A DNA stretch of 49,990 nt, taken from assembly GCA_045537915.1 (NCBI GenBank), contig JAZSQK010000048.1, forward strand, positions 1 through 49,990, in the 5' to 3' direction. Positions 1-7,285 of this stretch are shown here, piece by piece; the stretch's first letter is position 1; each line of letters begins with the position of its first letter. The translations under genes and the position numbers were made by a program. Origin of the DNA: SFWF01 sp045537915 (GTDB lineage Bacteria; Bacillota; Clostridia; Oscillospirales; Acutalibacteraceae). The notes under the pieces were generated by a model that was given only the letters and a program-made list of their open reading frames with translations, had not been told where the DNA came from and made no database searches.

Positions 1-261
1 ATCGTTTCCTGCGGGAGCAGAAATAACAACCTTCTTTGCGCCTGCATCAATGTGAGCCTGGCTCTTTTCCTTTGAGCAGTAGAAGCCTGTGCACTCGAGA
101 ACTACGTCTACGCCGATTTCGCCCCAAGGAAGATCCTTAGCATCCTTCTCAGCATAGATTTTGAGGGTTTTACCATCAACAGTGATGGTACCAGCCTCGT
201 CGTCTGCAGAAACGGTGTGAAGATTTTCACCGATGTATCCGCAGTAGCCGCCCAAACAGGT
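1..261 (-). pseudogene. Glyceraldehyde-3-phosphate dehydrogenase fragment, broken at its 5' end
   Basis: The minus-strand frame reads as an internal GAPDH segment containing TITVDGKTLKIYAEKDAKDL, PWGEIGVDVVLECTGF and AHIDAGAKKVVISAPAGND. This is the NAD-binding-domain stretch of the glycolytic enzyme that converts glyceraldehyde-3-phosphate to 1,3-bisphosphoglycerate. The gene runs off the left window edge toward its C-terminus. On the right the homology stops near base 258-264, after the residues LGGYCGYIGENLHTV, so the first 50 or so residues including the GxGxxG dinucleotide motif are missing. At the same point an integrase reading frame begins on the other strand. No promoter or ribosome site for GAPDH is present here. 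It is either a truncated second copy or one side of an assembly chimera. The family assignment is firm; the nature of the break is open. Confidence 0.8.
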
Positions 262-795
262 CGACAGGACGTGGTTATAGCCATAGACTTTGCCCATGAG
301 TTTGGTTTACGGCTTGAAGAGATTTGCACATTAAGAATAGAATACCTTATGTCTGCGTTAAAAACAGGTCAACTTGTAATAAAAGGCAAAGGCGGTCAGA
401 CAAGGGCGATTGATTTGAGTGCAAAGCAACGCAGTATTATTACTAAATATTTGGATTATGCACGATGCTCGGGCCGATACCCGAGGGATTACTTAATATC
501 CGCAAGCGAAAAAGACGGAGTCAAGCGTGAAAAGCGTTCTTTGCAGAACTGGATGAGCTATAATCGAAAAAGTTTTATAGCAGAAAATCGTGAGGATTTA
601 TACGAAGACGGTAAAAAGAAAAGAACAGAGACTATTTCATGGCACGGACTACGTCACACCTATGCACAAAGAACCTACGCAGAAGCGTTGCAAGAAAGAC
701 CGCGCAGAGCCCGAAAGATTGTAAGCGAAAACTTAGGTCACCATCGGACCGAGGTAACAAGAATTTACTTGGCTGATAAGCCACAGAAAAAGTAA
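262..795 (+). pseudogene. Tyrosine recombinase/integrase, C-terminal catalytic half only
   Basis: The frame is open from base 217, but recognisable integrase sequence begins at about 262 (GRQDVVIAIDFAHEFGLRLEE). It shows the tyrosine-recombinase catalytic signature in order: the Arg-I box (GLRLEEICTLR), a beta-hairpin Lys (IKGKGGQTR), the H-x-x-R box (HGLRHTYAQ), and the His-III/Tyr box (LGHHRTEVTRIYL). The N-terminal SAM-like and core-binding domains are absent because GAPDH sequence replaces them, so the product cannot be a normal recombinase. These enzymes integrate and excise phages and conjugative elements at tRNA or other att sites. The adjoining small ORF and toxin-antitoxin pair support a mobile-element remnant. 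The exact 5' boundary is uncertain by about 10 bases. Confidence 0.8.
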
Positions 796-1008
796 TCTAT
801 TAATTAAAATTATGAAGGAAGAATTTAAATTGACTACAATATCCTGCTGACGAAAATTGCAGGATTGATATATAGGGACAATTAGGAAGAACGGTAAGTA
901 AACGGCGGTGATACCAACCACCGCCTGTAAGGAGAATTTATATGTTATATGTTTTGAGTAAAGCAAATAAAAAACGTCCATACTACTAGTGAGTAGAAAG
1001 GAAAATAT
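796..1008 (+). other. Intergenic region of the mobile remnant with two hairpins and a 15-codon ORF
   Basis: There are two perfect 7-bp inverted repeats: ATCCTGC at 841-847 with GCAGGAT at 859-865, and GGCGGTG at 904-910 with CACCGCC at 919-925. Neither is followed by a T-run, so they do not look like terminators. After the second hairpin an AAGGAG site (929-934) sits 7 bases before an ATG at 942 that opens a 15-residue ORF (942-989, MLYVLSKANKKRPYY). The 70-residue ORF follows 19 bases later with its own ribosome site. The tiny ORF could be a leader peptide or a broken gene; nothing identifies it. Confidence 0.4.
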
Positions 1009-1221
1009 ATGAAAAAAGATAATAAGCTCGAAGTTGAGATTATGACAAGAGAGCTTAGATTGCTTTATTATAATGATTATCTTTTTAAAAATGGTGTTAT
1101 AACAAAGCGTGAGCACGATAAGATGAATCTTGCTATAATCTCAAAATATGGAAAAAGACGTCGCAATGAACTCGGCGAAATTTCGTTAGAAGATCGTCTT
1201 TCATCCGTACGGCACATTTGA
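1009..1221 (+). CDS. Small protein of mobile-element type (SHOCT-like), 70 aa
   Basis: The 70-residue product is charged and predicted mostly helical. Its middle reads RELRLLYYNDYLFKNGVITKR followed by EHDKM. This pattern of a short helix, then G(V/L)I(S/T)xxE/Hx(D/E)K, resembles the short SHOCT-like oligomerisation motifs of small proteins encoded beside recombinases in clostridial integrative elements. An AGAAAGGAAA ribosome site precedes the ATG. It lies between the broken integrase and a toxin-antitoxin pair. The SHOCT resemblance is judged by eye and no biochemical function can be assigned. Confidence 0.5.
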   Translation: MKKDNKLEVEIMTRELRLLYYNDYLFKNGVITKREHDKMNLAIISKYGKRRRNELGEISLEDRLSSVRHI

Positions 1222-1265
1222 TATGTGCCCTTACATAATTTTTTTAGCTTATTATCTTAAACGAG

Positions 1266-1294
1266 TTGACAACATATCAATATTATGATAGAAT
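1266..1294 (+). promoter_or_regulatory. Sigma-A promoter of the toxin-antitoxin pair
   Basis: TTGACA at 1266-1271 and TAGAAT at 1289-1294 are separated by exactly 17 bp. They lie 30 bases upstream of the antitoxin ATG, which has a GGGAGG ribosome site at 1312-1317. Confidence 0.75.
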
Positions 1295-1324
1295 ATGCAT
1301 AGAATAATTACGGGAGGTAATTTT

Positions 1325-1597
1325 ATGGCAGCAATTAGACCGAGTTCTGATTTGAGAAATAAATATAATGAAATATCTGATTTTTGTAATCAGTTTAACG
1401 AGCCTGTGTTCATTACTAAAAACGGAACAGGAGATTTAGTTGTTCTCTCTAATGCAGAATACGAAAGACTTTGCGGTAAGGCAGAACTGCATAGACTATT
1501 AGATGAAGGCTTGTTTGCAGCTAAAAACGGTAATAGCCGCCCGGCAAACGATGTGTTTTCTGATATAGAGAGGAAGTTCGGATTTGACGGAGTATGA
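1325..1597 (+). CDS. Type II antitoxin, Phd/YefM-like
   Basis: The 90-residue product begins MAAIRPSSDLRNKYNEISDF and continues with EPVFITKNGTGDLVVLSNAEY. This is the typical N-terminal Phd/YefM fold, with a 'PVFITKNG' beta-strand and a '(V)VLSxxEY' helix start. Such proteins bind operator DNA as dimers, and their C-terminal tail masks the partner toxin. The ATG at 1325 is chosen over an in-frame upstream start at 1295 because GGGAGG stands directly before it and the upstream start overlaps the promoter. The toxin gene overlaps its 3' end by 14 bases, so the two are translationally coupled. The operon is probably autoregulated, as is usual for the family. Confidence 0.85.
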   Translation: MAAIRPSSDLRNKYNEISDFCNQFNEPVFITKNGTGDLVVLSNAEYERLCGKAELHRLLDEGLFAAKNGNSRPANDVFSDIERKFGFDGV

Positions 1598-1898
1598 AAT
1601 TGTTATTGAAGAAACAGCCGAGAATGATTTAGTCGGTATTTTATCATATATCAGCGATACACTTCACGAACCGGGTATTGCGATGAAAATTTACGGGTCG
1701 ATAAAGAAGGAAGTATTAACTTTAAATAAAATGCCGTTTAGGTACGCTGTTGTTAACGAGGAGCCTTATAGTTCTATGGGGGTTCGCAGAATACCGGTCG
1801 AAAATTATACTGCTTTTTATATTGTTGATGAAAATGAAAAAACAGTACATATTTTCCGGATCCTCTATAACCGTAGAGAGTGGCAATATTTATTGTAA
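1584..1898 (+). CDS. Type II toxin, RelE/ParE superfamily
   Basis: The 104-residue product reads EYEIVIEETAENDLVGILSY, then a helical stretch, then a C-terminal strand pair ending HIFRILYNRREWQYLL. The opening 'I..TAENDL..I..YI' helix and the closing 'V.I.RILYNRR.W' strand are hallmarks of the RelE/ParE fold. Members either cleave mRNA on the ribosome or poison DNA gyrase. The N-terminal 'xTAxxDLxxIxxYI' pattern favours ParE, but this cannot be settled by eye. The likely start is a TTG at 1584 inside the antitoxin gene, as no in-frame ATG exists nearby. The final Arg and Trp of the RREW box are retained, so it looks intact. Confidence 0.85.
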   Translation: MTEYEIVIEETAENDLVGILSYISDTLHEPGIAMKIYGSIKKEVLTLNKMPFRYAVVNEEPYSSMGVRRIPVENYTAFYIVDENEKTVHIFRILYNRREWQYLL

Positions 1899-1921
1899 TA
1901 CAGATAAGCTTATGACGATTT

Positions 1922-1953
1922 AAAGGCACGAACTTTTCTCAGTTCGTGCCTTT
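1922..1953. terminator. Bidirectional intrinsic terminator
   Basis: A perfect 12-bp stem (AAAGGCACGAAC at 1922-1933 with GTTCGTGCCTTT at 1942-1953) has an 8-base loop. It lies between the toxin gene (+) and the convergent SASP gene (-) and can serve both. Confidence 0.8.
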
Positions 1954-1961
1954 AATAATGT

Positions 1962-2210
1962 CTATACAACCACTCTAAATCCGTATGTAATCTGCCTTTC
2001 GTAGCCTTTTACAGTACGATTTTTACGAGTGAAATTCATATGTCGTACTGGACATATGTTATTGACCATCTGTCCGCCTACAGATCCAGCCTGCTTAGCG
2101 GTAAGGTCACCGTTGTAACCCTGCTTAAGATTTACGCCAACCTCGTTAGCAGCTTCCATCTTAAAACGATTGAGTGCTTCTTTAGCCTCAGGAACTACGT
2201 TCTTTGCCAT
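1962..2210 (-). CDS. Alpha/beta-type small acid-soluble spore protein with an atypical C-terminus
   Basis: The first ~52 residues are a textbook alpha/beta SASP: VPEAKEALNRFKMEAANEVG followed by LKQGYNGDLTAKQAGSVGGQ and MVNN. These proteins coat spore DNA and protect it from UV and heat; the GPR protease cleaves within the KMEAANEVG-type region at germination. An AAGGAGGG ribosome site precedes the ATG. After 'GGQMVNNI' family members normally continue with a short helix (MVKxMI...). Here a 29-residue basic tail follows instead (CPVRHMNFTRKN... ending TYGFRVVV). The switch coincides with an inverted repeat at 2037-2058. The gene marks the organism as a spore former. Expression is probably forespore-specific (sigma G), although no convincing sigma-G promoter was identified. 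Confidence 0.85.
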   Translation of the reverse strand: MAKNVVPEAKEALNRFKMEAANEVGVNLKQGYNGDLTAKQAGSVGGQMVNNICPVRHMNFTRKNRTVKGYERQITYGFRVVV

Positions 2211-2342
2211 TGTGTTTTTCCCTCCTTTTAAGGTTCTATTTTGCGTTTGCAGTATTATTTTATTTCGTTTTCAAAAAAATATAAGAGGTAAAATTTTGCA
2301 AATAAATACCGAATTATGTGTAAGTAGTGTGGGAAAATATTG

Positions 2343-2371
2343 TTGACAGAAAAATAAAATAATGATATAAT
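2343..2371 (+). promoter_or_regulatory. Sigma-A promoter of the gatCAB-aspS operon
   Basis: TTGACA at 2343-2348 and TATAAT at 2366-2371 with a 17-bp spacer. Transcription would begin near 2378, at the 5' edge of the T-box leader. Confidence 0.85.
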
Positions 2372-2377
2372 TTTTGT

Positions 2378-2617
2378 GCGATGAAGGGATAAGTACTGTT
2401 TTAAAGGTCTTCAAGAGAGCCGCTGTTGGTGTGAGTGCGGTAGATACTTTAACAGGAAAGACACCCGGAGCTGTCGGAGGAAAGCAAATGCCGTAGAGCC
2501 GACCGTGCACAGAGCGTTAATCTGTTTGAGTGAGTCTTGAATTTTAAGGCTAATTTGGGTGGCACCGCGGAAGCAACTGTCTTTCGTCCCTATGGGACAA
2601 AGGCGGTTTTTATTTTT
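2378..2617 (+). promoter_or_regulatory. T-box riboswitch, apparent Asp (GAC) specifier
   Basis: The leader carries the T-box landmarks in order: a Stem I start with ATGAAGGGATAAGTA, AGAGAGCCGCTG, and a GGAAAGACACC segment opposite the AGTA bulge. The T-box core GGGTGGCACCGCGG follows at 2557-2570, and then a terminator (CTTTCGTCCC loop GGGACAAAG, 2581-2602) with a T-run to 2617. The stem below the specifier loop pairs CTGTT at 2395 onward with AACAG at 2451-2455. This puts GAC at 2460-2462 in the specifier position, reading Asp. Uncharged tRNA-Asp would stabilise the antiterminator and switch on gatC-gatA-gatB-aspS. An Asp specifier suits an operon that makes an AspRS and consumes Asp-tRNA. 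The specifier was assigned by hand folding. Confidence 0.88.
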
Positions 2618-2631
2618 TAGGAGGGAGAACC

Positions 2632-2919
2632 TTGCAGATTACTAAGGAACTGATTGAATATATTTCTGCTCTTTCAAAAATAGAATTAAATAAAAATCAG
2701 ATTGATAAAATGCATACGGAGCTTAGTACTATAGTTGAATATATGGAAATTCTTAACCAGGTAAATACTGATGATGTTACTCCCGATTCTCAAATTATTT
2801 CCATTACTAATGTGTTAAGAGACGATAATGTTAGCCCGTCGTTTTCAAGAGAAGATATTTTAAGAAATTCATCTGAACACGACGATACGGACTTTATTGT
2901 TCCTAAAACAATTGAATAG
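2632..2919 (+). CDS. gatC: Asp-tRNA(Asn)/Glu-tRNA(Gln) amidotransferase subunit C
   Basis: The 95-residue protein has the GatC pattern: an N-terminal helix (ELIEYISALSKIELN), the helix carrying ELSTIVEYMEILNQVNTDDV, then a 'TPDSQIISITNVLRDDNV' stretch and an extended C-terminal tail. GatC wraps around GatA and stabilises the GatCAB complex, which amidates misacylated Asp-tRNA(Asn) and Glu-tRNA(Gln) in the cytoplasm. Translation starts at a TTG at 2632, set by a strong AGGAGGGAG site at 2619-2627 just past the T-box terminator. It is the first gene of the T-box operon; gatA follows after about 15-30 bases. Confidence 0.93.
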   Translation: MQITKELIEYISALSKIELNKNQIDKMHTELSTIVEYMEILNQVNTDDVTPDSQIISITNVLRDDNVSPSFSREDILRNSSEHDDTDFIVPKTIE

Positions 2920-2949
2920 GGGAGGTAGAGAAATATAGATATTACAAAA

Positions 2950-4401
2950 ATGACCGCCCTTCAAATTGGTGCGCAGATAAAACAAGGTAAAATTAAATGT
3001 ATAGACATTGTTAGTGCAGTTTTTAATGCAATTAATGAAAAGGATAATAAGCTTAACGCATATATCACTATAAATAAAGAGGCTGTACTATCCAGAGCAT
3101 GTGAGGTACAAAAGCTTATTGATGAAAGTGTGCTCACTTCGCCAATCGCAGGAGTGCCGATATCGGTTAAGGATAACATTTGCGTTAAGGGTATAAGGAC
3201 CACCTGCGCTTCAAAAATGCTCGAAAACTTTGTCCCGGTTTACAATGCGACTGTTATTGATAGACTTGAGGCAGCAGGGGCAATTATTCTGGGGAAACTT
3301 AATATGGACGAGTTTGCAATGGGATCGACAAGTGAAACATCATACTTTGGTGCTGTTAGAAATCCCTGGAATACCGAGAGGGTTGCCGGCGGATCTTCAG
3401 GAGGTTCTGCAGCGGCAGTTTGCGCTAGAGAAGCAATAATTGCACTCGGCTCCGATACAGGCGGTAGTGTCCGTCAACCTGCAGCTTACTGTGGTGTTAC
3501 AGGCTTTAAACCAACCTATGGAACGGTTTCCAGATACGGCCTTATTGCCTATGCATCCTCGCTTGATCAGATAGGTCCTATTGGCAGAGATGTGGCAGAT
3601 TGCGCTGCTATTATGGACATAATTTCAGGTCAGGACGAAAAAGATTCAACCTCTGTCGAAAGGTTAGCTAAAAGTTACCTTGACAGCCTTGACGGAAATA
3701 TTAAAGGACTTAGAATAGCCTTACCAAAACAGTGCTTTGAAGGGAATTTGGATAGTGATGTCAAAAAAGCAGTTTTAAAGGTCTCAGAAGAACTTATCAG
3801 ACTCGGCGCATCGGTTGAATATGTCGACTTTTCGTTTCTTGAATATGTAGTCCCGACCTATTATATAATTGCATCTGCCGAAGCCAGCTCCAATCTTTCA
3901 AGATTTGACGGAATTAAATACGGTTTCAGAGCGCCTGATTGCAATAGTATTGAAGATATATACAGATTATCAAGAAGCAAAGGCTTTGGAAATGAGGTAA
4001 AAAAGAGAATTTTACTTGGAACCTTTGTGCTTTCAAGCGGATATTTTGACGCCTATTACCGAAAAGCCCTTAAGGTAAAATCAATTATAAAAGATAGCTT
4101 TGAGGAAATTTTTAGTCGATATGATGCCATTTTATGTCCGACAACACCTTCTTCGGCGCCACTTTTAAATGAAAGTCTGAAGGATCCCCTTGGTATGTAT
4201 CTTTCGGATGTTTATACCGTGTCGGCTAATCTTGCGGGACTTCCTGCTATTTCAATTCCTTGCGGATTTGATGAAAATAATATGCCGATAGGCGCGCAGA
4301 TAATCGGACCTGTTCTTCAGGACAAAAAGGTGCTTAATATTGGCTTTTCATATCAGCAAGTAACCGATTTTCACAATAGTCTTCCGGAGGTGCTGATATG
4401 A
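2950..4401 (+). CDS. gatA: Asp-tRNA(Asn)/Glu-tRNA(Gln) amidotransferase subunit A
   Basis: GatA is the amidase subunit that hydrolyses glutamine and delivers ammonia to GatB. The Ser-cisSer-Lys triad of the amidase signature family is visible: Lys74 in VSVKDNI, the nucleophile Ser149 or its neighbour in AGGSSGGSAAA, and cis-Ser173 in GSDTGGSVRQP, with canonical spacings of 75 and 24 residues. The length of 483 aa is normal. The start is uncertain. The only strong ribosome site (GGGGAGG, 2919-2925) lies 24 bases before the ATG at 2950 but only 9 bases before an in-frame ATA at 2935, which would add IDITK. The 3' end overlaps gatB by 4 bases (ATGA), indicating coupled translation. Confidence 0.95.
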   Translation: MTALQIGAQIKQGKIKCIDIVSAVFNAINEKDNKLNAYITINKEAVLSRACEVQKLIDESVLTSPIAGVPISVKDNICVKGIRTTCASKMLENFVPVYNATVIDRLEAAGAIILGKLNMDEFAMGSTSETSYFGAVRNPWNTERVAGGSSGGSAAAVCAREAIIALGSDTGGSVRQPAAYCGVTGFKPTYGTVSRYGLIAYASSLDQIGPIGRDVADCAAIMDIISGQDEKDSTSVERLAKSYLDSLDGNIKGLRIALPKQCFEGNLDSDVKKAVLKVSEELIRLGASVEYVDFSFLEYVVPTYYIIASAEASSNLSRFDGIKYGFRAPDCNSIEDIYRLSRSKGFGNEVKKRILLGTFVLSSGYFDAYYRKALKVKSIIKDSFEEIFSRYDAILCPTTPSSAPLLNESLKDPLGMYLSDVYTVSANLAGLPAISIPCGFDENNMPIGAQIIGPVLQDKKVLNIGFSYQQVTDFHNSLPEVLI

Positions 4402-5840
4402 AGTGGGAAACTGTAATAGGACTTGAGGTTCACGTAGAACTCTCTACTAAATCCAAGATTTTTTGTTCCTGTACAACAGAATTCGGGGGCGAACCTAACA
4501 CACATTGTTGTCCTGTATGCACCGGTATGCCCGGAACACTTCCTGTTCTTAATAAAAGAGTGTTGCAGTATGCAGTTATGGCGGGAGTGGCTCTGAACTG
4601 CGATATTACAAAATCAAACAGGTTTGACCGAAAGAATTATTTTTATCCCGATCTTCCAAAAGCGTATCAGATATCTCAGTTGTATCTGCCTTATGCGCAA
4701 AACGGCTATGTCGACATTGAGGTTGAACGGGGTGTTGAAAAGAGAATCGGCATTCACGAGATTCATATGGAGGAGGACGCTGGAAAACTTATTCATCTGC
4801 CCGAAGCTAATAAAACCTGTATTGATTATAATCGGTGCGGAGTTCCGCTTTTAGAAATTGTATCTGATCCTGATTTTAGAAACTCTGGAGAGGTTACGGC
4901 TTATCTTGAAAAGATTAAGTCTATCTTTGAGTATCTTGGGATTTCTGATTGTAAAATGCAAGAAGGCTCGATGCGTGTAGATGTAAACCTGTCTGTCAGA
5001 CCGCTTGGCTCGGATAATCTTGGAACGAGAACAGAAATGAAGAACCTTAATTCGTTTAAAGCAATAGAACACGCAATTAAAAATGAGTCACAGCGTCAGA
5101 TTAATCTGCTTGAAAATGGTGGCAAAGTTATACAGGAAACAAGACGGTTTGATGATGATAAGGGTGTAAGCTTCTCAATGCGTTCAAAGGAAGATGCTCA
5201 GGATTATCGTTATTTTCCTGAACCTGATATTCCGCCCTTATATATTTCAGATGAAATGTTGCAACAAATTGTGGACGTAATGCCTGAGTTTGCAGACCAT
5301 AAAGTAAAACGATATACAAGTGATTTCAGTTTATCATACGACGATGCGAAAATTATTGCCTCGTCAAAGCATTTGGCAAAGCTTTTTGAAGACACGGTTA
5401 ATTTATGCAATAATGCCTCTGAGACACGTTTTTGGATAATTAACCAGATTATGTATCTTGTTAATGAAGAAGGGCTGGAATTTGAAAATATCAGCCTATG
5501 CGCCGAAAGGTTTGCAAAGTTTATCGATATTGTCAGCAGTGACAGGGTAAACAGACAAACAGGTAAAAAGATTTTTGAGGCAATGTTTTTTAGTGACGAT
5601 AGTTTTGATATAGAAGCGTATATAAAAGAAAACAATCTTGAGCAGGTTGATGATACAGCCACTATAAGAAACACAGTTTTATCTGTAATTGACTCTAATC
5701 CAAAAACTGTAGAGCAATACAAATCAGGTCAATCCAAGGTTGTCGGCTTTTTTGTCGGACAGGTTATGAAGTCCTTACAGGGCAAGGCAAAACCTGAAAC
5801 TGTTAATAGAATTTTAGCTGAAGAGCTTGAGAAATTATAA
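4398..5840 (+). CDS. gatB: Asp-tRNA(Asn)/Glu-tRNA(Gln) amidotransferase subunit B
   Basis: GatB binds the misacylated tRNA, activates the side-chain carboxylate with ATP and transfers ammonia from GatA. It opens with WETVIGLEVHVELSTKSKIF and then a Cys-rich zinc-binding segment (FCSCTTEFG ... CCPVCTGMPGTLP). The kinase-like cradle follows (NRFDRKNYFYPDLPKAYQIS, EEDAGK, DYNRCGVPLLEIVS, MQEGSMRVDVNLSVR). The C-terminal YqeY-like tail domain is present and ends RILAEEL. The length of 480 aa is standard. The start ATG overlaps the gatA stop. AspS follows 16 bases downstream in the same transcription unit. Confidence 0.96.
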   Translation: MKWETVIGLEVHVELSTKSKIFCSCTTEFGGEPNTHCCPVCTGMPGTLPVLNKRVLQYAVMAGVALNCDITKSNRFDRKNYFYPDLPKAYQISQLYLPYAQNGYVDIEVERGVEKRIGIHEIHMEEDAGKLIHLPEANKTCIDYNRCGVPLLEIVSDPDFRNSGEVTAYLEKIKSIFEYLGISDCKMQEGSMRVDVNLSVRPLGSDNLGTRTEMKNLNSFKAIEHAIKNESQRQINLLENGGKVIQETRRFDDDKGVSFSMRSKEDAQDYRYFPEPDIPPLYISDEMLQQIVDVMPEFADHKVKRYTSDFSLSYDDAKIIASSKHLAKLFEDTVNLCNNASETRFWIINQIMYLVNEEGLEFENISLCAERFAKFIDIVSSDRVNRQTGKKIFEAMFFSDDSFDIEAYIKENNLEQVDDTATIRNTVLSVIDSNPKTVEQYKSGQSKVVGFFVGQVMKSLQGKAKPETVNRILAEELEKL

Positions 5841-5856
5841 AATGGAGGAATATATA

Positions 5857-7230
5857 ATGGAATTTTTAAATGTTGAAAAGAAAATTGATACTACCGATAT
5901 TTCTTATATTATCGATGGTTTCAATAAAGGAACCGTTAAGGATGGGGATAAGGTAACCGTAAAGGGTTCTCTTCACAGGATAAGAGAGATGAGCGGTTTT
6001 GCTTTTGTAATTCTTCGTTCTGCAAGAAGCGTTTTCCAGTGCATATGGGAGGAAGGTATATCAAAGTGCGACATTAAAGATTTTTCTGTTGAAGAATGTG
6101 TTATCGTTAACGGAACCTTAATTAAAGAGGAGAGAAGCCGTCTTGGTTTTGATATCCGTATAGACGATATGGTTCGGATTTCTGGTAAGGCTGAAATTCC
6201 TCCTATTGAAATTGGCAACGATAAGAAGATAGAAAAACTGAATTTGAACACACTTCTTGATAACAGAATTATAGCGCTGAGAAACCCAAAAACACGTGCA
6301 ATATTAAAGATCGCAGATGGAGTTTTGTACGCTTTCAGAGAATTTTTGAGGCAGGAAGATTTTACCGAGTTCGTTCCTCCTAAAATGGTTACTGCGGGCG
6401 CAGAGGGAGGTGCCGATATGTTTGAGGTTGAATACTTTGGACAGAAGGCCTATCTCAACCAGAGTCCTCAGACATACAAGCAGATAATGGTAGGAGTATT
6501 TCAAAAGGTTTATACTGTAGGGCCTGTATTCAGAGCTGAAAAATACAGCACAAACAGGCATATTAATGAGTTTCAGGGCCTTGATCTTGAGATGGGCTTC
6601 ATAAACTCCTTTGAAGATCTTATGGAGCTTGAGGCAAGAATGTTTAAGTTTATCTTCAAAACACTCAACGAGGAGTATGCACCCGAGCTTGAAATGTATC
6701 TTGGTAAGGATGCAAAGCTTCCTGAACTTGAATGCTTCCCCAAAATTAAGTTTATTGATGCAAAGAAACTTTTTGCAGAGCATCACCCCGGAAAACAAGG
6801 AGAGTTAGCTTTACTTGAGCCAGACTTCGCTCCAGAAGAGGAAAAATGGTTAGGTGAGTATTTCCTTAAGGAATATAATACACCTATTGTATTTATTACA
6901 CATTATCCTACTGTAAAACGTCCCTTCTATACAATGGAGGATCCTACAGATCCCGATTACACTCTTAGCTTCGATATGCTGCTTAACGGTCTTGAGGTAA
7001 CTACTGGCGGACAGAGAATTCATGACTATGAGAAACAGGTCGCTAAGATGAAGAGCAGGGGAATGGATATTGAAGATTTTGAGGACTATCTCACAATGCA
7101 TAAATACGGCATGCCGCCACACGGTGGTATGGGACTAGGCCTTGAGAGAATAGTGCAAAACATACTAGGACTTGATAATATTAAACAGGCTACAGCCTTC
7201 CCGAGAGATCGTGACAGACTTCGCCCGTAA
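5857..7230 (+). CDS. aspS: Aspartyl-tRNA synthetase, archaeal/eukaryotic type (probably non-discriminating)
   Basis: This 457-residue class IIb synthetase has an N-terminal OB anticodon-binding domain (VTVKGSLHRIREMSGFAFVI). The catalytic core shows motif 2 (FRAEKYSTNRHINEFQGLD) and motif 3 (GGMGLGLERIVQNILG), and it ends ATAFPRDRDRLRP. It lacks the ~100-residue GAD insertion of the long bacterial AspRS, and the ending is that of archaeal AspRS and AsnRS relatives. Its position behind gatCAB and a GAC-reading T-box favours a non-discriminating AspRS that makes both Asp-tRNA(Asp) and Asp-tRNA(Asn), the latter converted to Asn-tRNA by GatCAB. AsnRS is the alternative reading. The ATG at 5857 is chosen over an upstream in-frame start at 5827 because GGAGG lies at 5844-5848 directly before it. 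Confidence 0.88.
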   Translation: MEFLNVEKKIDTTDISYIIDGFNKGTVKDGDKVTVKGSLHRIREMSGFAFVILRSARSVFQCIWEEGISKCDIKDFSVEECVIVNGTLIKEERSRLGFDIRIDDMVRISGKAEIPPIEIGNDKKIEKLNLNTLLDNRIIALRNPKTRAILKIADGVLYAFREFLRQEDFTEFVPPKMVTAGAEGGADMFEVEYFGQKAYLNQSPQTYKQIMVGVFQKVYTVGPVFRAEKYSTNRHINEFQGLDLEMGFINSFEDLMELEARMFKFIFKTLNEEYAPELEMYLGKDAKLPELECFPKIKFIDAKKLFAEHHPGKQGELALLEPDFAPEEEKWLGEYFLKEYNTPIVFITHYPTVKRPFYTMEDPTDPDYTLSFDMLLNGLEVTTGGQRIHDYEKQVAKMKSRGMDIEDFEDYLTMHKYGMPPHGGMGLGLERIVQNILGLDNIKQATAFPRDRDRLRP

Positions 7231-7237
7231 AATTAAG

Positions 7238-7265
7238 AAACGCCGATTCATATGAATCGGCGTTT
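7238..7265. terminator. Bidirectional intrinsic terminator
   Basis: A perfect 28-base palindrome (AAACGCCGATTCA at 7238-7250, mirrored at 7253-7265) lies between the convergent aspS and SDR genes. Confidence 0.8.
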
Positions 7266-7285
7266 AAATTATTATACTATGTATG

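Noticed and set aside
5210..5722. 170-codon open frame antisense to gatB
   Set aside because: GatB is unambiguous on the plus strand; the antisense frame has no start signals.
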